A stretch of 64,000 bases of DNA from UBA4720 sp038227135 (GCA_038227135.1 JBBRQC010000007.1:28966-92965); one strand, 5' to 3'. Positions 33,262 to 43,818 are shown, numbered from the stretch's first letter. Numbers and translations are program-made. The notes: generated by a model from the letters alone, not told the origin.

Positions 33262-34182
33262 TCAGGAGCGGGGGTGGAACTGCTTGTGGACGCTCCGCAG
33301 GTATTCACGATCGATATGGGTGTAGATCTGCGTCGTCGAGATGTCCACGTGACCCAACATCTCCTGAACCGCCCTCAGATCGGCGCCTCCCTCGAGCAGG
33401 TGTGTCGCGAAGGAATGCCTTAGTGTGTGCGGCGACACGGGCTTCGTGATTCCTGCCTGTCTCACATATTTTCGCAGGATTTTCCACGCCCCCATTCGTG
33501 ACAGCGGCTGCCCGCGCGCGTTCAGAAACAGGACGCCCTTTCCTTCGCCCTTCTCGAGCGACGGACGCAGCTCGCGAAGATAAATGGCAATCGCGCCAAT
33601 AGCCTTTCGTCCAATCGGAACCAGACGCTCCTTGGCCCCTTTCCCGAAGACGCGGACGAGATGGTCCTTGAGCATCACGTCGCGGACGCTGAGCGATATC
33701 CACTCCGAGACGCGAAGCCCGGCGCCGTAGGCGAGCTCGAGCATGGCGCGGTCCCTGAACGCGAGCGGCTCATCGAGGGACGGCGCGGCGAGGAGCTTCT
33801 CGATCTCCTCGACCCCGAGAACTTCCGGAAGCGTGCGCCAGCGCTTGGGTGTCTCCAGCCGCTCGCTTGGATCCCTGACGACCAGACCTTCTCCCAGCAG
33901 AAACTTGAAATAGCTGCGCACCGCCGAGACGTTCCTGCGGATCGAAGCAGGCGCGAGTCCCAGGTCTTTGAGGTGGTACACATACTCACGAAGCGCCCGA
34001 GTTCCGACTTCGCTGGCTGATGCCGCCCCTTTCAGCGACACATACGTCACGAACCTGGCAATATCGAGCTTGTAGGCCTTGCTGGTCTGGACCGACGCAC
34101 CCTGCTCGAGCGCGAGGAAGTCGTCGAACCGCTCAACGTAAAACGCGCGGGCGATGGCGTCGTCCGGCCCCTTTCTACTCAC
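33262..34182 (-). CDS. xerD: Tyrosine recombinase XerD/XerC
   Basis: 306 residues: a SAM-like N-terminal DNA-binding domain (SKAYKLDIARFVTYVSLKG) and the catalytic domain with all six residues in place, R157 (YGAGLRVSEW), K181 (VFGKGAKERLVPIG), H252 and R255 (SPHTLRHSFATHL), H278 (LGHVDIS) and Y287 (TTQIYTHID). It should resolve chromosome dimers at dif; a candidate dif lies 18 kb away. Overlaps dedA by 8 bases. Sequence alone does not separate XerC from XerD safely. Confidence 0.95.
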   Translation of the reverse strand: MSRKGPDDAIARAFYVERFDDFLALEQGASVQTSKAYKLDIARFVTYVSLKGAASASEVGTRALREYVYHLKDLGLAPASIRRNVSAVRSYFKFLLGEGLVVRDPSERLETPKRWRTLPEVLGVEEIEKLLAAPSLDEPLAFRDRAMLELAYGAGLRVSEWISLSVRDVMLKDHLVRVFGKGAKERLVPIGRKAIGAIAIYLRELRPSLEKGEGKGVLFLNARGQPLSRMGAWKILRKYVRQAGITKPVSPHTLRHSFATHLLEGGADLRAVQEMLGHVDISTTQIYTHIDREYLRSVHKQFHPRS

Positions 34183-34789
34183 GCTTTTTGCCGTGTCGTT
34201 TGTAGAGCCAGAGCGCGACCGAAAGCACCACTATGCCGATCGCTACTGTCCCGGCGACCTTACCGGATCGAACGAGGTAATGCTGAACGACGTCCCAATT
34301 GTCCCCGGCGCGAAAGGCCAGGAACGTGATCAGTGCGAACCACACGGCGGATGCGGTAGCGACTGACAATATCACCTTACCCGCGGGAAGTTTCATTGCG
34401 CCGGCGAACGGGGGGACGATTGCGCGTACTCCCGGCAGGAATCGGCTCACGAAGAGGCCGCCGAACCCGTAGCGCTTGTGCAGCAGCTTGATCCGTTGTT
34501 CGGCGTCAGGTCCGGCGTATTTCTCGAGCCGTCTCAGAAATGCCTTCGATCCAAAGCGCCGCCCGAGTGCGTAGGTGATGCAAGCGCCGGACACATTGCC
34601 GAACCAGCCGAGGAAGAACACTGTGAATGCGGAGCCGTGTGCTCTGTCGGCGAGGAAAGCGCCGAATGCTATGACGGCGTCGGAGGGAAACGGCGGAAAG
34701 AAGTTCTCAAAAGCCGAGAGCACTGCAATCGTTATATACAGTGATCCGAGCGGCAGGTCGCCCAGCCACCCCGTGATTGACTCGAGCAT
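34175..34789 (-). CDS. DedA-family membrane protein
   Basis: 204 residues, four to five membrane segments, of the DedA/SNARE-associated family, some members of which translocate undecaprenyl phosphate or other phospholipids. Family marks: FENFFPPFPSDAVIAFGAFL and the amphipathic re-entrant FVSRFLPGVRAIVPPFAGAM. Lies 3 bases after ispF, upstream of xerD. If it recycles undecaprenyl phosphate, its placement next to isoprenoid genes would make sense (inference). Confidence 0.93.
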   Translation of the reverse strand: MLESITGWLGDLPLGSLYITIAVLSAFENFFPPFPSDAVIAFGAFLADRAHGSAFTVFFLGWFGNVSGACITYALGRRFGSKAFLRRLEKYAGPDAEQRIKLLHKRYGFGGLFVSRFLPGVRAIVPPFAGAMKLPAGKVILSVATASAVWFALITFLAFRAGDNWDVVQHYLVRSGKVAGTVAIGIVVLSVALWLYKRHGKKRE

Positions 34790-34792
34790 TCG

Positions 34793-35270
34793 CTAGCGTT
34801 TCCCGATTAGCGTGGCGACGGCGATGCAGGCGAGCCCCTCTTTGCGCCCGATCCAACCCATCCCTTCGTTCGACTTTCCTTTGACGCTCACGCTCCGGGA
34901 ATCGATACCGAGTGCAGTGGCAAGGCGCGCGCGTATTTCCTCCCGGTGCGGGGCCAGCCGCGGCATTTCCGCGATCACTGTGACATCGACCTGACCCACC
35001 GCATAGCCCGCGCTCGAGATTCGTCCCACCGCCGCTTCGAGCATACCGATCGAGTCGCGGTCCTTATTCGCCGGATCGGTATCAGGAAACATCTCTCCGA
35101 TGTCGCCCAGGCCCGCCGCGCCCAACACCGCATCCGTAATCGCGTGACAGACGGCGTCTGCGTCGGAATGACCCTCGAGGCCGACTTCCGATGGTATTAA
35201 AACGCCGCCGAGTGTTAGTGGGCGGCGGGGAGAGTACCGATGAGAGTCGTAACCGATACCCACGCGGGGC

Positions 35271-35281
<11 letters not shown>
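34793..35281 (-). CDS. ispF: 2-C-methyl-D-erythritol 2,4-cyclodiphosphate synthase
   Basis: Fifth step of the MEP isoprenoid pathway. 162 residues. The zinc site DSHRY (Asp, His) and GHSDADAVCHAITDAVLG (His), plus LGDIGEMFPDTDP and the C-terminal KSNEGMGWIGRKEG, are all intact. It overlaps the end of mqnC by 11 bases. Isoprenoids are needed for the menaquinone tail, which fits its neighbours. Confidence 0.97.
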
Positions 35282-36319
<1,038 letters not shown>

Positions 36320-36323
<4 letters not shown>

Positions 36324-37147
36324 GCGGCGGGCAGGAAGGCAAGTGTGCCGTTGGGAATGCGCCCGCGCTGGACTAGCCGGCGATAGAATTCGGTAAGTCC
36401 GGCAAGATGCGGATACGACAGACCGTAGTCCAAACCGGAAAGGTATTGCGCGCAAACGGAGCGTTCGACGCCGGTGGCCTGATGCGCCTGCTCCGCGAGC
36501 TCAGAGAGATGTCGAAGTCCCCAATCGCGCGAAGCGATCAATCCGGCGTGGGCGAGGAGCGCATCCTTCACGTTGGCCGAGCGCTGCGCAACCCACACAG
36601 CGAACACGAACGGCTGGCCGGTCCAGTCCTTCCACGTCTGACCGAGGTCATAGACGAAGGGATACCGCTCGCGGTGGTTGGAGCCGAGTACGAGAGCGGC
36701 ATCGCCGATGACCAGTCTGGCGTCGGCATCGCTTCCGTTGTCGACAACGACGTCCCTGATCTCAGCGTCTCCCGGCACAAATCGAGGACGCGCGTGCCAG
36801 ACATTCTCGAACAGGAGCTCCAGCAGTGCAACGCTGGTCATCGAGCTGCGACTGACTATCAGGCTTCTCCCTCCGAGCTCCGCAGCGGGGCGTCTGGAAA
36901 AAAGCATGACGCTTCGAACCGGGCCGTCGCAGGAGATGGCGAGATCGGGAAGAAGGAGGTAGCGATCGGCGTCGCGCGCGTACTCGACTGCGGAGACGAC
37001 GCTCATGTCCAGCTCTCCGGCCGCCATTCGGCGATTGAGATCTGTGGGGACCCCATCGACCAACGTCGCGTCGAGCTGTACGACGCCGCGATCTATCGCG
37101 CCGTAGACCGGATAGCAGTTGATATAGGGAATCCGCCCGATCTTCAT
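36320..37147 (-). CDS. mqnA: Chorismate dehydratase MqnA
   Basis: Forms 3-enolpyruvyl-benzoate from chorismate, the first futalosine step. 275 residues with a periplasmic-binding-protein-like fold: KIGRIPYINCYPVYGAID, GVPTDLNRRMAAGELDMSVV and RLVIGDAALVLGSNHRERYP. The ATG at 37147 overlaps the mqnE stop (TGATG); the upstream extension of the frame is within mqnE and is not used. Confidence 0.95.
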
Positions 37148-38310
37148 CACGCGGCCACCGCGCTGTGTCCGCGTTCGAAAACGCGAAGGATGTTGTAAAA
37201 CGAGTCGCGCTCGGCCGGGATCTTCCCGGCGGATCGAATGAGGTCGAGGATCTCGTCCAGGCTCAGCCCCTGCGCGGTGTGCGCACCGGCCTCGTGGTAG
37301 ATCTTCTCGCGCACCACGGTTCCTTCCAGGTCGTTCACGCCGAAGGCGAGCGACGTCTGGGACAGGAACGGCGTGACCATTATCCAATGCGTCTTGATGT
37401 GCTCGAAGTTGTCGAGGAAGAGCCGGCCCACGGCGAGATTTCGCAAGTCGTCGAAGCCTGTCGTCGCCGTGCCCTGGCGACCGAGCTCGATTCCCAGCTC
37501 GTTATGATCCGGATGATACGCAAGCGGGATATAGGCGAGGAAACCGCCCGATTCATCCTGCAGGTCGCGCAGCATCGCCAGGTGCTCGACCCTATCCTGG
37601 ATCGACTCGACGTGTCCATAGAGCATCGTGCAATTCGAGCGGATGCCGAGCCGGTGGGCGGTGCGATGAACATCGATCCAGTCTTCGGCCGCAAGCTTCT
37701 TGTCGGCGATCTCCATGCGGACCCCTCTGCCGAACACTTCCGCACCGCCGCCGGGTAGCGTGTCGAGTCCTGCTTCACGCAACGCGATGAGCACATCCTC
37801 GATCGACATCTTGTCGATGCGCGCGATGTGGGCGATCTCGACCGCGGTGAGGCCCTTGATGTGGACGTGCGGATATCGGGACTTGAGTCCGCGGAACATC
37901 TCGCTGTAGTACTGGAGTCCGGCCTTCATATCGAGCCCGCCGACGATGTGGAATTCCTTCGTCAGCCCGCTGGCAGCCGACTCGGCCTCGGCGTACACCT
38001 GGTCGAGCGTGTAGTGGTAGGCACCCTCCTCCTTCGGCAAGCGCGCGAACGAGCAGAACACGCAGGTTTTTCGGAGGTAGCAGACGTTCGTGGGGTTTAT
38101 GTGCTGATTGGCGGCGAACGTGACGACGTCACCGTGTTTGCGGCGGTTGGCATAATCGGCGAGCATCCCCACCCCGAGCAGATCGGGCGAGGTGAACAGG
38201 AGCTCGGCGTCAGCATTGGAGAGCCGGCTCTGTTCGCTGACTTTTTCGCCGATGGCTCTCAGCTCGCGATCGGAGATTTTACCGAGGTCGAGCGACATCA
38301 CGGCGCTCAT
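37147..38310 (-). CDS. mqnE: Aminodeoxyfutalosine synthase MqnE with CX5CX2C motif
   Basis: Radical SAM enzyme joining 3-enolpyruvyl-benzoate with SAM-derived adenosine. 387 residues from the ATG at 38310, four bases after the fabF stop. The cluster cysteines are C77, C83 and C86 (NPTNVCYLRKTCVFCSFAR), a CX5CX2C spacing instead of the usual CX3CX2C seen in the MqnC two genes on. Otherwise family-like: FHIVGGLDMKAGLQYYSEMF, GLDTLPGGGAEVFGRGVR and IPLAYHPDHNELG. Coupled to mqnA. Confidence 0.93.
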   Translation of the reverse strand: MSAVMSLDLGKISDRELRAIGEKVSEQSRLSNADAELLFTSPDLLGVGMLADYANRRKHGDVVTFAANQHINPTNVCYLRKTCVFCSFARLPKEEGAYHYTLDQVYAEAESAASGLTKEFHIVGGLDMKAGLQYYSEMFRGLKSRYPHVHIKGLTAVEIAHIARIDKMSIEDVLIALREAGLDTLPGGGAEVFGRGVRMEIADKKLAAEDWIDVHRTAHRLGIRSNCTMLYGHVESIQDRVEHLAMLRDLQDESGGFLAYIPLAYHPDHNELGIELGRQGTATTGFDDLRNLAVGRLFLDNFEHIKTHWIMVTPFLSQTSLAFGVNDLEGTVVREKIYHEAGAHTAQGLSLDEILDLIRSAGKIPAERDSFYNILRVFERGHSAVAA

Positions 38311-38314
38311 CTTC

Positions 38315-39559
38315 TCAGATCTTGAAGCGCTTGATGGCGAGGGTGGTATTGTGGCCACCAAAGCCAAAGCTGTTGCTGAGAACGGCGTTCACGTCGCGCT
38401 CGACCGACACATTGGGTGTGTAGTTGAGGTCGAGCTCCGGGTCGGGATGATTGTAGTTGATCGTCGGTGGAATCACGCCGGTCCCGACGACCATGCTGCT
38501 AATGACCGCCTCCACTGCTCCGGCGGCGCCAAGCATGTGACCGGTGGCCGACTTGGTCGAGCTTACATTGACGTTTCTGGCCTCATCCCCGAAGACCGCT
38601 TTGATCGCGCGGGTTTCATTGAAGTCGTTGGCCGGAGTCGATGTGCCGTGTGCGTTCACGTACTGAATGTCTTTGGGCTCCAGTCCGGCGTCCTTGAGAG
38701 CGCGTTTCATCGCGCGTTGCGCGCCCTCGCCATCTGGCGCCGGGGCAGTGAGATGATAGGCATCCCCTGTTGCTCCGTACCCCACGATCTCCGAATAGAT
38801 CTTGGCACCCCGCCTGAGCGCGTGCTCGAGCTCCTCGAGGATCAGAATCCCGGCCCCTTCGCCCATAACGAAGCCATCACGGGTCGCGTCGAAGGGACGC
38901 GAAGCGCTTTCCGGGCTTTCATTCCGTTCCGACAGCGCTTTCATGTTGGCAAAGCCGCCGATTGCCATCGGGGTGACGGTGGCTTCTGCGCCACCGGTGA
39001 TCATCACGTCCGCGTCGCCGTACTGGATCGTCCGGTACGCATCACCTATCGCATGAGCACTCGTAGCGCAAGCTGATACGGTGGCGTAGTTTGGCCCCTT
39101 GGCGTTGAACATCATCGATACGATCCCGGCGGCTATATCGGCGATGAACATCGGGATGAAGAAGGGAGATATCTTACCGACGCCGCGCTCCCGGTAGACG
39201 TCGTGCTGCTCTTCGAAGCTCTTCAGGCCACCGATGCCGCTGCCGATGATGACCCCGATCCGGTCGGGGTCCATCCCGTTGCGCTCAACGAGACTGGCGT
39301 CGTTCATCGCCTGCCTCGATGCCGCGACCGCGTACTGGGTGTACTGGTCGGCGCGCTTCGCTTCCTTCCGGTCCATGTAGTCGAGCGGATTGAAACCCTT
39401 CACCTCCGCCGCGAACCTCACGGGGAACTTTGACGCATCGAACTTGGTGATCGGCGCGGTGCCCGACTTCCCCGCTATCAGGGACTGCCAGGTCGTCGCC
39501 ACATCGTTCCCGACGGGAGTTATGACCCCCATGCCGGTGACGACGACTCGTCTCTTCAT
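38315..39559 (-). CDS. fabF: 3-oxoacyl-ACP synthase II
   Basis: Elongating condensing enzyme of fatty acid synthesis. 414 residues. Starts RRVVVTGMGVITPVGND; catalytic Cys in TVSACATSAHAIGDAYRTI, the two His in VNAHGTSTPAND and SATGHMLGAAGAVEA, and the C-terminal NSFGFGGHNTTLAIKRF. Its ATG overlaps the acpP stop (TAATG), so carrier and condensing enzyme are coupled. Confidence 0.98.
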   Translation of the reverse strand: MKRRVVVTGMGVITPVGNDVATTWQSLIAGKSGTAPITKFDASKFPVRFAAEVKGFNPLDYMDRKEAKRADQYTQYAVAASRQAMNDASLVERNGMDPDRIGVIIGSGIGGLKSFEEQHDVYRERGVGKISPFFIPMFIADIAAGIVSMMFNAKGPNYATVSACATSAHAIGDAYRTIQYGDADVMITGGAEATVTPMAIGGFANMKALSERNESPESASRPFDATRDGFVMGEGAGILILEELEHALRRGAKIYSEIVGYGATGDAYHLTAPAPDGEGAQRAMKRALKDAGLEPKDIQYVNAHGTSTPANDFNETRAIKAVFGDEARNVNVSSTKSATGHMLGAAGAVEAVISSMVVGTGVIPPTINYNHPDPELDLNYTPNVSVERDVNAVLSNSFGFGGHNTTLAIKRFKI

Positions 39560-39798
39560 TACGCTCCGACCTTCTGGTTCAGATAGCCGAGCGCGTCACC
39601 TACAGTGCGCAGCTTTTCGGCGTCCTCGTCAGGAATGTCGATGTTGAACTCCTTCTCGAACTCCATCACGAGCTCGACGATGTCCAGGCTGTCGGCGCCG
39701 AGATCTTCGATGAAGCTCGCCTCGTTGGTCAGCTTTTCGCGCTCGACACCGAGCTCCTTCTCGATGATGTCTTTGACCTTGTTGGAATTGTCGGCCAT
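39559..39798 (-). CDS. acpP: Acyl carrier protein
   Basis: 79 residues, acidic. The phosphopantetheine serine is in the DSL motif of DLGADSLDIVELVMEFE. GAGGAAA, complementary in sense to TTTCCTC at 39807-39813, lies 8 bases before the ATG and is one of the best ribosome-binding sites in the window, fitting an abundant protein. First gene after the promoter at 39831-39858. Confidence 0.98.
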   Translation of the reverse strand: MADNSNKVKDIIEKELGVEREKLTNEASFIEDLGADSLDIVELVMEFEKEFNIDIPDEDAEKLRTVGDALGYLNQKVGA

Positions 39799-39830
39799 TT
39801 GATGGATTTCCTCGGGTTTATGGTCCGTGT

Positions 39831-39858
39831 AATATACCTAACCGAATATCTGATACAA
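39831..39858 (-). promoter_or_regulatory. acpP promoter
   Basis: On the minus strand TTGTAT (39858-39853) and TATATT (39836-39831) are separated by 16 bases in the 101-base gap between fabG and acpP. The predicted start near 39825 gives a leader of about 27 bases that includes the GAGGAAA ribosome-binding site. It would drive the ten-gene acpP-to-OMP unit, in addition to any read-through from fabG. Confidence 0.65.
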
Positions 39859-39899
39859 AGTTACATCGTCCGCGGAATGCCGGTGCAGACGGCCTCCGG

Positions 39900-40637
39900 T
39901 CACATCACCATTCCGCCGTCCACGACGAAAACCTGCCCCGTGATGTACGAGGCAAGGTCCGAAGCCAGAAAGGCCACCGCGCCAGCGACATCGTTTACAG
40001 TGCCCAGCCGTTCGAGTGCAATCTGTTTGCCGAGCGCTTCGCGTGCCTCCGGAGTCATCGTAGCCGTCATCTCCGTCTCTATGAACCCGGGAGCGACGGC
40101 GTTGACCAGGATGTTGCGCGAGCCCAGCTCCTTCGCGACCGACTTGGTGAGCGCGATGAGCCCCGCTTTGCTCGCTGCGTAGTTCGCCTGGCCCTTATTG
40201 CCGATAATGCCGATGATGCTCGCTACGTTGATTATGCGACCGCTCCGGCGCTTCATCATGCCCCGCGAGGCCGCGCGAATCGCGGCAAACGCGCCGCGAA
40301 GATTGGCGTTCAGCACAGCATCCCAATCTTCGTCCTTGATTCGCATGACGAGATTGTCGCGAGTAATTCCCGCATTGTTGACGAGGATATCGATCGAGCC
40401 GAACGCGGCTTCCACGTCGGCGACGAGCCTGGACACGGCAGCCGTATCGCTGACGTCCGCGGAAAAACCTTTTGCATTGTTGCCGATGGCTGCCGCTGCG
40501 TCCTCCGCCCGCTGAAGGTCTCGTCCCACGACAGCAACACGCGCACCGCTCCCCGCCAGCGTTTCGGCAATCGCTCGGCCGATCCCCCGCGTGCTGCCCG
40601 TGACCAGCGCGTTCTTCCCTGCCAGATCTATCTGCAT
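39900..40637 (-). CDS. fabG: 3-oxoacyl-ACP reductase
   Basis: NADPH-dependent SDR enzyme. 245 residues: LVTGSTRGIGRAIAETLAGS (cofactor loop), ILVNNAGITRDNLVMRI, catalytic NVASIIG...YAASKAG (Ser, Tyr, Lys) and the C-terminal YITGQVFVVDGGMVM. The ATG at 40637 overlaps the fabD stop (TGATG); an upstream in-frame ATG lies inside fabD. Confidence 0.98.
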   Translation of the reverse strand: MQIDLAGKNALVTGSTRGIGRAIAETLAGSGARVAVVGRDLQRAEDAAAAIGNNAKGFSADVSDTAAVSRLVADVEAAFGSIDILVNNAGITRDNLVMRIKDEDWDAVLNANLRGAFAAIRAASRGMMKRRSGRIINVASIIGIIGNKGQANYAASKAGLIALTKSVAKELGSRNILVNAVAPGFIETEMTATMTPEAREALGKQIALERLGTVNDVAGAVAFLASDLASYITGQVFVVDGGMVM

Positions 40638-41575
40638 CAAGCCACCATCTGGAGAAGTTTTTCCGTTTCGGCAGGAGTGCCACACGCAAAGCTCTTTGCG
40701 CCTTTTACGAGGCGGCCCATCAGTCCGCTCAAAACGTTTCCCGGGCCCATCTCGACGTACAACGCGTCCGGAAAGTGCGCCGCGATATTCCGGATCTCAG
40801 TCGCCCACCGCACGGGTGAGGTGAGTTGCTTGAGCAGAAGGTCCTTTGCGTCCGCCGCTGTCGTCGACGCGTCAGTCGTCACGTTGGAAAACACGGGGAA
40901 ATTCGGATCCGTGAACGCCGATGTTGCAATCGCGTTGGTCAGTCCGACCACAGCGGGCTCCATGAGCGGCGAGTGGAATGCGCCGCTCACCGGCAGCCTG
41001 ATCGCTCGTTTTGCTCCCGCCTCTTTTGCCAGCTCCATCGCGCGCTCGACTCCCGCTATTTCGCCGGAGATGACAATCTGCTCGTCTGTATTGTAGTTGG
41101 CGGGCACCACGACGCCGGCCTCTTTGCTGGCCCGCGCGCACAGGTCGGCGATCGGTGTCGTGGTCGTCCCGAGTATCGCAGCCATCGTTCCGGGGCGCGC
41201 AGCGCCCGTCTCGAACATCAGTTCTCCACGCCTACGCACCAGGCGCGCTGCTCCTGGCAAGCTGATCGCATCCGCGGCGTGATACGCTGTGAATTCGCCG
41301 AGCGAGTGACCGGCCGCGGCGCGCACATGTGGGTAAAGGGCTTCCTTGGTGATTGCCCAGACTGCTGCGCCGTGCGCGAAAAGCGCGGGCTGTGCATTCC
41401 TCGTGGCGGTGAGCTCGTCGGCCGGCCCCTCAAAACAGAGGCGGCTGATATCGGCACCAAGCGCAGCGTCGACTTCGCCGAACACGCCGCGCGCAACAGG
41501 GAAAGCCTGGGCGAGATCCTTTCCCATTCCGGGCTTTTGCGAGCCCTGACCCGGGAAAAGAAGAATGATGTCCAC
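40637..41575 (-). CDS. fabD: Malonyl-CoA:ACP transacylase
   Basis: Loads malonyl onto ACP. 312 residues. LLFPGQGSQKPGMGKDLAQ at the N-terminus, the nucleophile elbow AAGHSLGEFTAYHAA (Ser) and the VSGAFHSPLMEPA region with the catalytic His. Three bases after fabH, coupled to fabG. Confidence 0.97.
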   Translation of the reverse strand: MDIILLFPGQGSQKPGMGKDLAQAFPVARGVFGEVDAALGADISRLCFEGPADELTATRNAQPALFAHGAAVWAITKEALYPHVRAAAGHSLGEFTAYHAADAISLPGAARLVRRRGELMFETGAARPGTMAAILGTTTTPIADLCARASKEAGVVVPANYNTDEQIVISGEIAGVERAMELAKEAGAKRAIRLPVSGAFHSPLMEPAVVGLTNAIATSAFTDPNFPVFSNVTTDASTTAADAKDLLLKQLTSPVRWATEIRNIAAHFPDALYVEMGPGNVLSGLMGRLVKGAKSFACGTPAETEKLLQMVA

Positions 41576-41578
41576 CGC

Positions 41579-42568
41579 TTAAAAGCGGATGACCATCGAC
41601 GCCCAGGTGAATCCGGCGCCGAAAGCAACCATCATCACCGTTGACCCATCCTTGATCCGACCGGATTCGATCGCCTCGTTGAGGGCGATGGGAATGGATG
41701 CCGACGACGTATTTCCGTATCGATCTACGTTCACGTAGACCTTGTCCATGGGGATTCCGGAATGCTTCGCGGTAGCTTCGATGATCCGGACATTCGCCTG
41801 GTGCGGAATGAGGAGATCTATATCGGAGCCGGTGAGTCGCGCTCCGTCGAGCGCACGGTCGGCGGCATCCGCCATGGATCGCACGGCGTGCTTGAACACC
41901 TCCCGGCCAGCCATCCGGACAAGATGTGAGCGCTTGTCCAGAACATCGGCAGACATTGGAGTAGTGGCACCGCCGTCGGGACGGTAGAGAAGATCGGCCA
42001 GCTTTCCGTCGCTCCGCATGTAGGCAGAGAGGATTCCTTTTCCAGTTTTGCTGCGCTTGAGCACGGCCGCTCCCGCACCGTCGCCAAAGAGCACGCACGT
42101 GGACCGATCTTTCCAATCCACAATAGCGCTCATTTTCTCAGAGCCGATGACGAGTGCGGTCTCCGCCGTGCCCGCCATGATGAGCCCTTCAGCGGTGGCC
42201 ATGGCGTAAAGCCAGCCCGAGCATGCGGCACCCAGGTCGAAGGCCGCGGCTCGACTGGCGCCAAGCTCCGCCTGGACGTCGACAGCAGTAGCGGGAAGGA
42301 GCCGATCGGGAGTCGCGGTGCTCAATACGATGACATCGATTTCACCGGCGTGGACGCCGGCGACTTCCATTGCCTTGCGTCCGGCGTCGGCGGCCATCGA
42401 GCACGTCGTCTCGCCGTTCCGCGCGATGTGACGTGTCGCGATTCCACTTCTTTCCATGATCCATTCGTGGGACGTCTCGATGCCGATGGCCGCGAAATCG
42501 TGGTTGGTCATCACGTGGGCCGGAAGTCCGCGTCCTGTGCCGGCGACCGCAGCGACTGGTCGCTTCAT
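41579..42568 (-). CDS. fabH: 3-oxoacyl-ACP synthase III
   Basis: Starts fatty acid synthesis by condensing acyl-CoA with malonyl-ACP. 329 residues. Catalytic Cys in DLGAACSGWLYAMATAEGL, His in IPHQANVRIIEATAK and Asn in VDRYGNTSSASIPIAL. ATGA overlap with plsX. All three catalytic residues are in place. Confidence 0.98.
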   Translation of the reverse strand: MKRPVAAVAGTGRGLPAHVMTNHDFAAIGIETSHEWIMERSGIATRHIARNGETTCSMAADAGRKAMEVAGVHAGEIDVIVLSTATPDRLLPATAVDVQAELGASRAAAFDLGAACSGWLYAMATAEGLIMAGTAETALVIGSEKMSAIVDWKDRSTCVLFGDGAGAAVLKRSKTGKGILSAYMRSDGKLADLLYRPDGGATTPMSADVLDKRSHLVRMAGREVFKHAVRSMADAADRALDGARLTGSDIDLLIPHQANVRIIEATAKHSGIPMDKVYVNVDRYGNTSSASIPIALNEAIESGRIKDGSTVMMVAFGAGFTWASMVIRF

Positions 42569-43605
42569 GCCATCTCCGCCGCGGCGTTGATCCCCGGTGC
42601 TGCCGCCTCGAGCCGATCGCCTATCTGGTCGTTCATCCCGGTGTCAACCGCTCGCACGGCGACCTTGATCGCGTTCTTGATCGCGCGCGGAGAAGAGTTC
42701 CCGTGGCAGATGATGCTGACACCGCGCACTCCCAGCAGCGGTGCGCCACCATATTCGCTGGAGTCGAAACCCCTGAGCGCGGTTCGCACGTGCTCGGGAT
42801 TGATGCCCGGTTGCTCACTGAGAAGGCGCACGATCATCGGTGCCACCGCTTCGTAAAACTTGAGCACGATGTTGCCAACGAATCCGTCGCAGATGACGAC
42901 ATCGAATGGCCCGCGGTCGCTCGCTCCGGCCGGCAGGTCGCGACCTTCGAGATTGCCGTGGAAATTGAAGCCTGCCTTCTGAAAAAGCGCATGTGCCTCC
43001 TTGACTACCGCGTTGCCTTTTTCGGGCTCCTCTCCAATGGACAAGAGACCAATGGATGGATTCGACCGGCCAAAAATGCACTGCGCGTAAACCGCGCCAA
43101 GCCACGCAAACTGCAACAGCTCGCGTGTGGAACAGTCAACATTGGCACCGGAATCAAGAACGATGACCGGATTGCCTGCCGTTGGAAAGACCGTCGCGAT
43201 CGCCGGCCTGGTAAGTCCGGGTTGGAGCTTGAGGAGCATCGCCGATGTCGCCATCTGCGCCCCGGTGTTTCCGGCCGACACGAACGCGTCGGAAAGTTCC
43301 TCCACCTGCATCCGCAGCCCCACCACCATGGAGCTATTGGGTTTTTTCCGGAGGGCCGCCGTCGGCTTCTCCGACATCTCGATGACATCGGGAGCCTCGA
43401 CGATCTGAATTCGCTTCCTGACACCGGAAGCCGATGCAAGCTCTCCCGACAGAAGTTCTTTTAGCTGGGACTCGATCACGGCTGTCTGCCCAACAAGCTG
43501 GACCACGTTGGATTCATCGAGCTCCTGCAGGGCGAGCAACGCCCCGGCGATTGGAGCTTTGGGGGCAAAATCTCCCCCCATAGCGTCCAACGCTATTCGC
43601 GCCAA
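42565..43605 (-). CDS. plsX: Phosphate acyltransferase PlsX
   Basis: Converts acyl-ACP to acyl-phosphate, the donor for PlsY encoded at 7.1 kb. 346 residues. ALDAMGGDFAPKAPIAGAL at the N-terminus, SAGNTGAQMATSAMLLK, VLDSGANVDCSTRELLQFA and DVVICDGFVGNIVLKFYEA are family blocks. One base after rpmF; the rpmF-plsX-fabH order is the widely conserved one. Confidence 0.97.
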   Translation of the reverse strand: MARIALDAMGGDFAPKAPIAGALLALQELDESNVVQLVGQTAVIESQLKELLSGELASASGVRKRIQIVEAPDVIEMSEKPTAALRKKPNSSMVVGLRMQVEELSDAFVSAGNTGAQMATSAMLLKLQPGLTRPAIATVFPTAGNPVIVLDSGANVDCSTRELLQFAWLGAVYAQCIFGRSNPSIGLLSIGEEPEKGNAVVKEAHALFQKAGFNFHGNLEGRDLPAGASDRGPFDVVICDGFVGNIVLKFYEAVAPMIVRLLSEQPGINPEHVRTALRGFDSSEYGGAPLLGVRGVSIICHGNSSPRAIKNAIKVAVRAVDTGMNDQIGDRLEAAAPGINAAAEMA

Positions 43606-43606
43606 A

Positions 43607-43789
43607 CTAAGCTTCCTTCGGTTCTACTCGCTGTTCACCATCGTAGTATCCGCACTCGGCGCAGACATGGTGCGGGCGCCTCATGGCCTGGCAGCGTGGA
43701 CACTTCTGGATGACGATGGCAGGCGCGATCTTGTGCGTATTGCGCGCGCGCTTCTTTCTCTTGGAGGTGCGTCGCTTCGGGACAGCCAT
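43607..43789 (-). CDS. rpmF: 50S ribosomal protein L32
   Basis: 60 residues. AVPKRRTSKRKKRARNTHKI at the N-terminus and a zinc-ribbon with four cysteines (CPRC and CAEC) separated by 12 residues, so this is the zinc-binding (C+) form. A slightly extended acidic tail EQRVEPKEA. Lies 29 bases after the DUF177 gene, the usual partner. Confidence 0.98.
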   Translation of the reverse strand: MAVPKRRTSKRKKRARNTHKIAPAIVIQKCPRCQAMRRPHHVCAECGYYDGEQRVEPKEA

Positions 43790-43818
43790 TGGTTCTATTC
43801 CTTAGGGTTGTTGACGAA

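Noticed and set aside
36324..36455. N-terminal extension of mqnC
   Set aside because: The extra residues lie inside mqnA, are unlike the family, and the ATGA overlap at 36323 gives the normal N-terminus.
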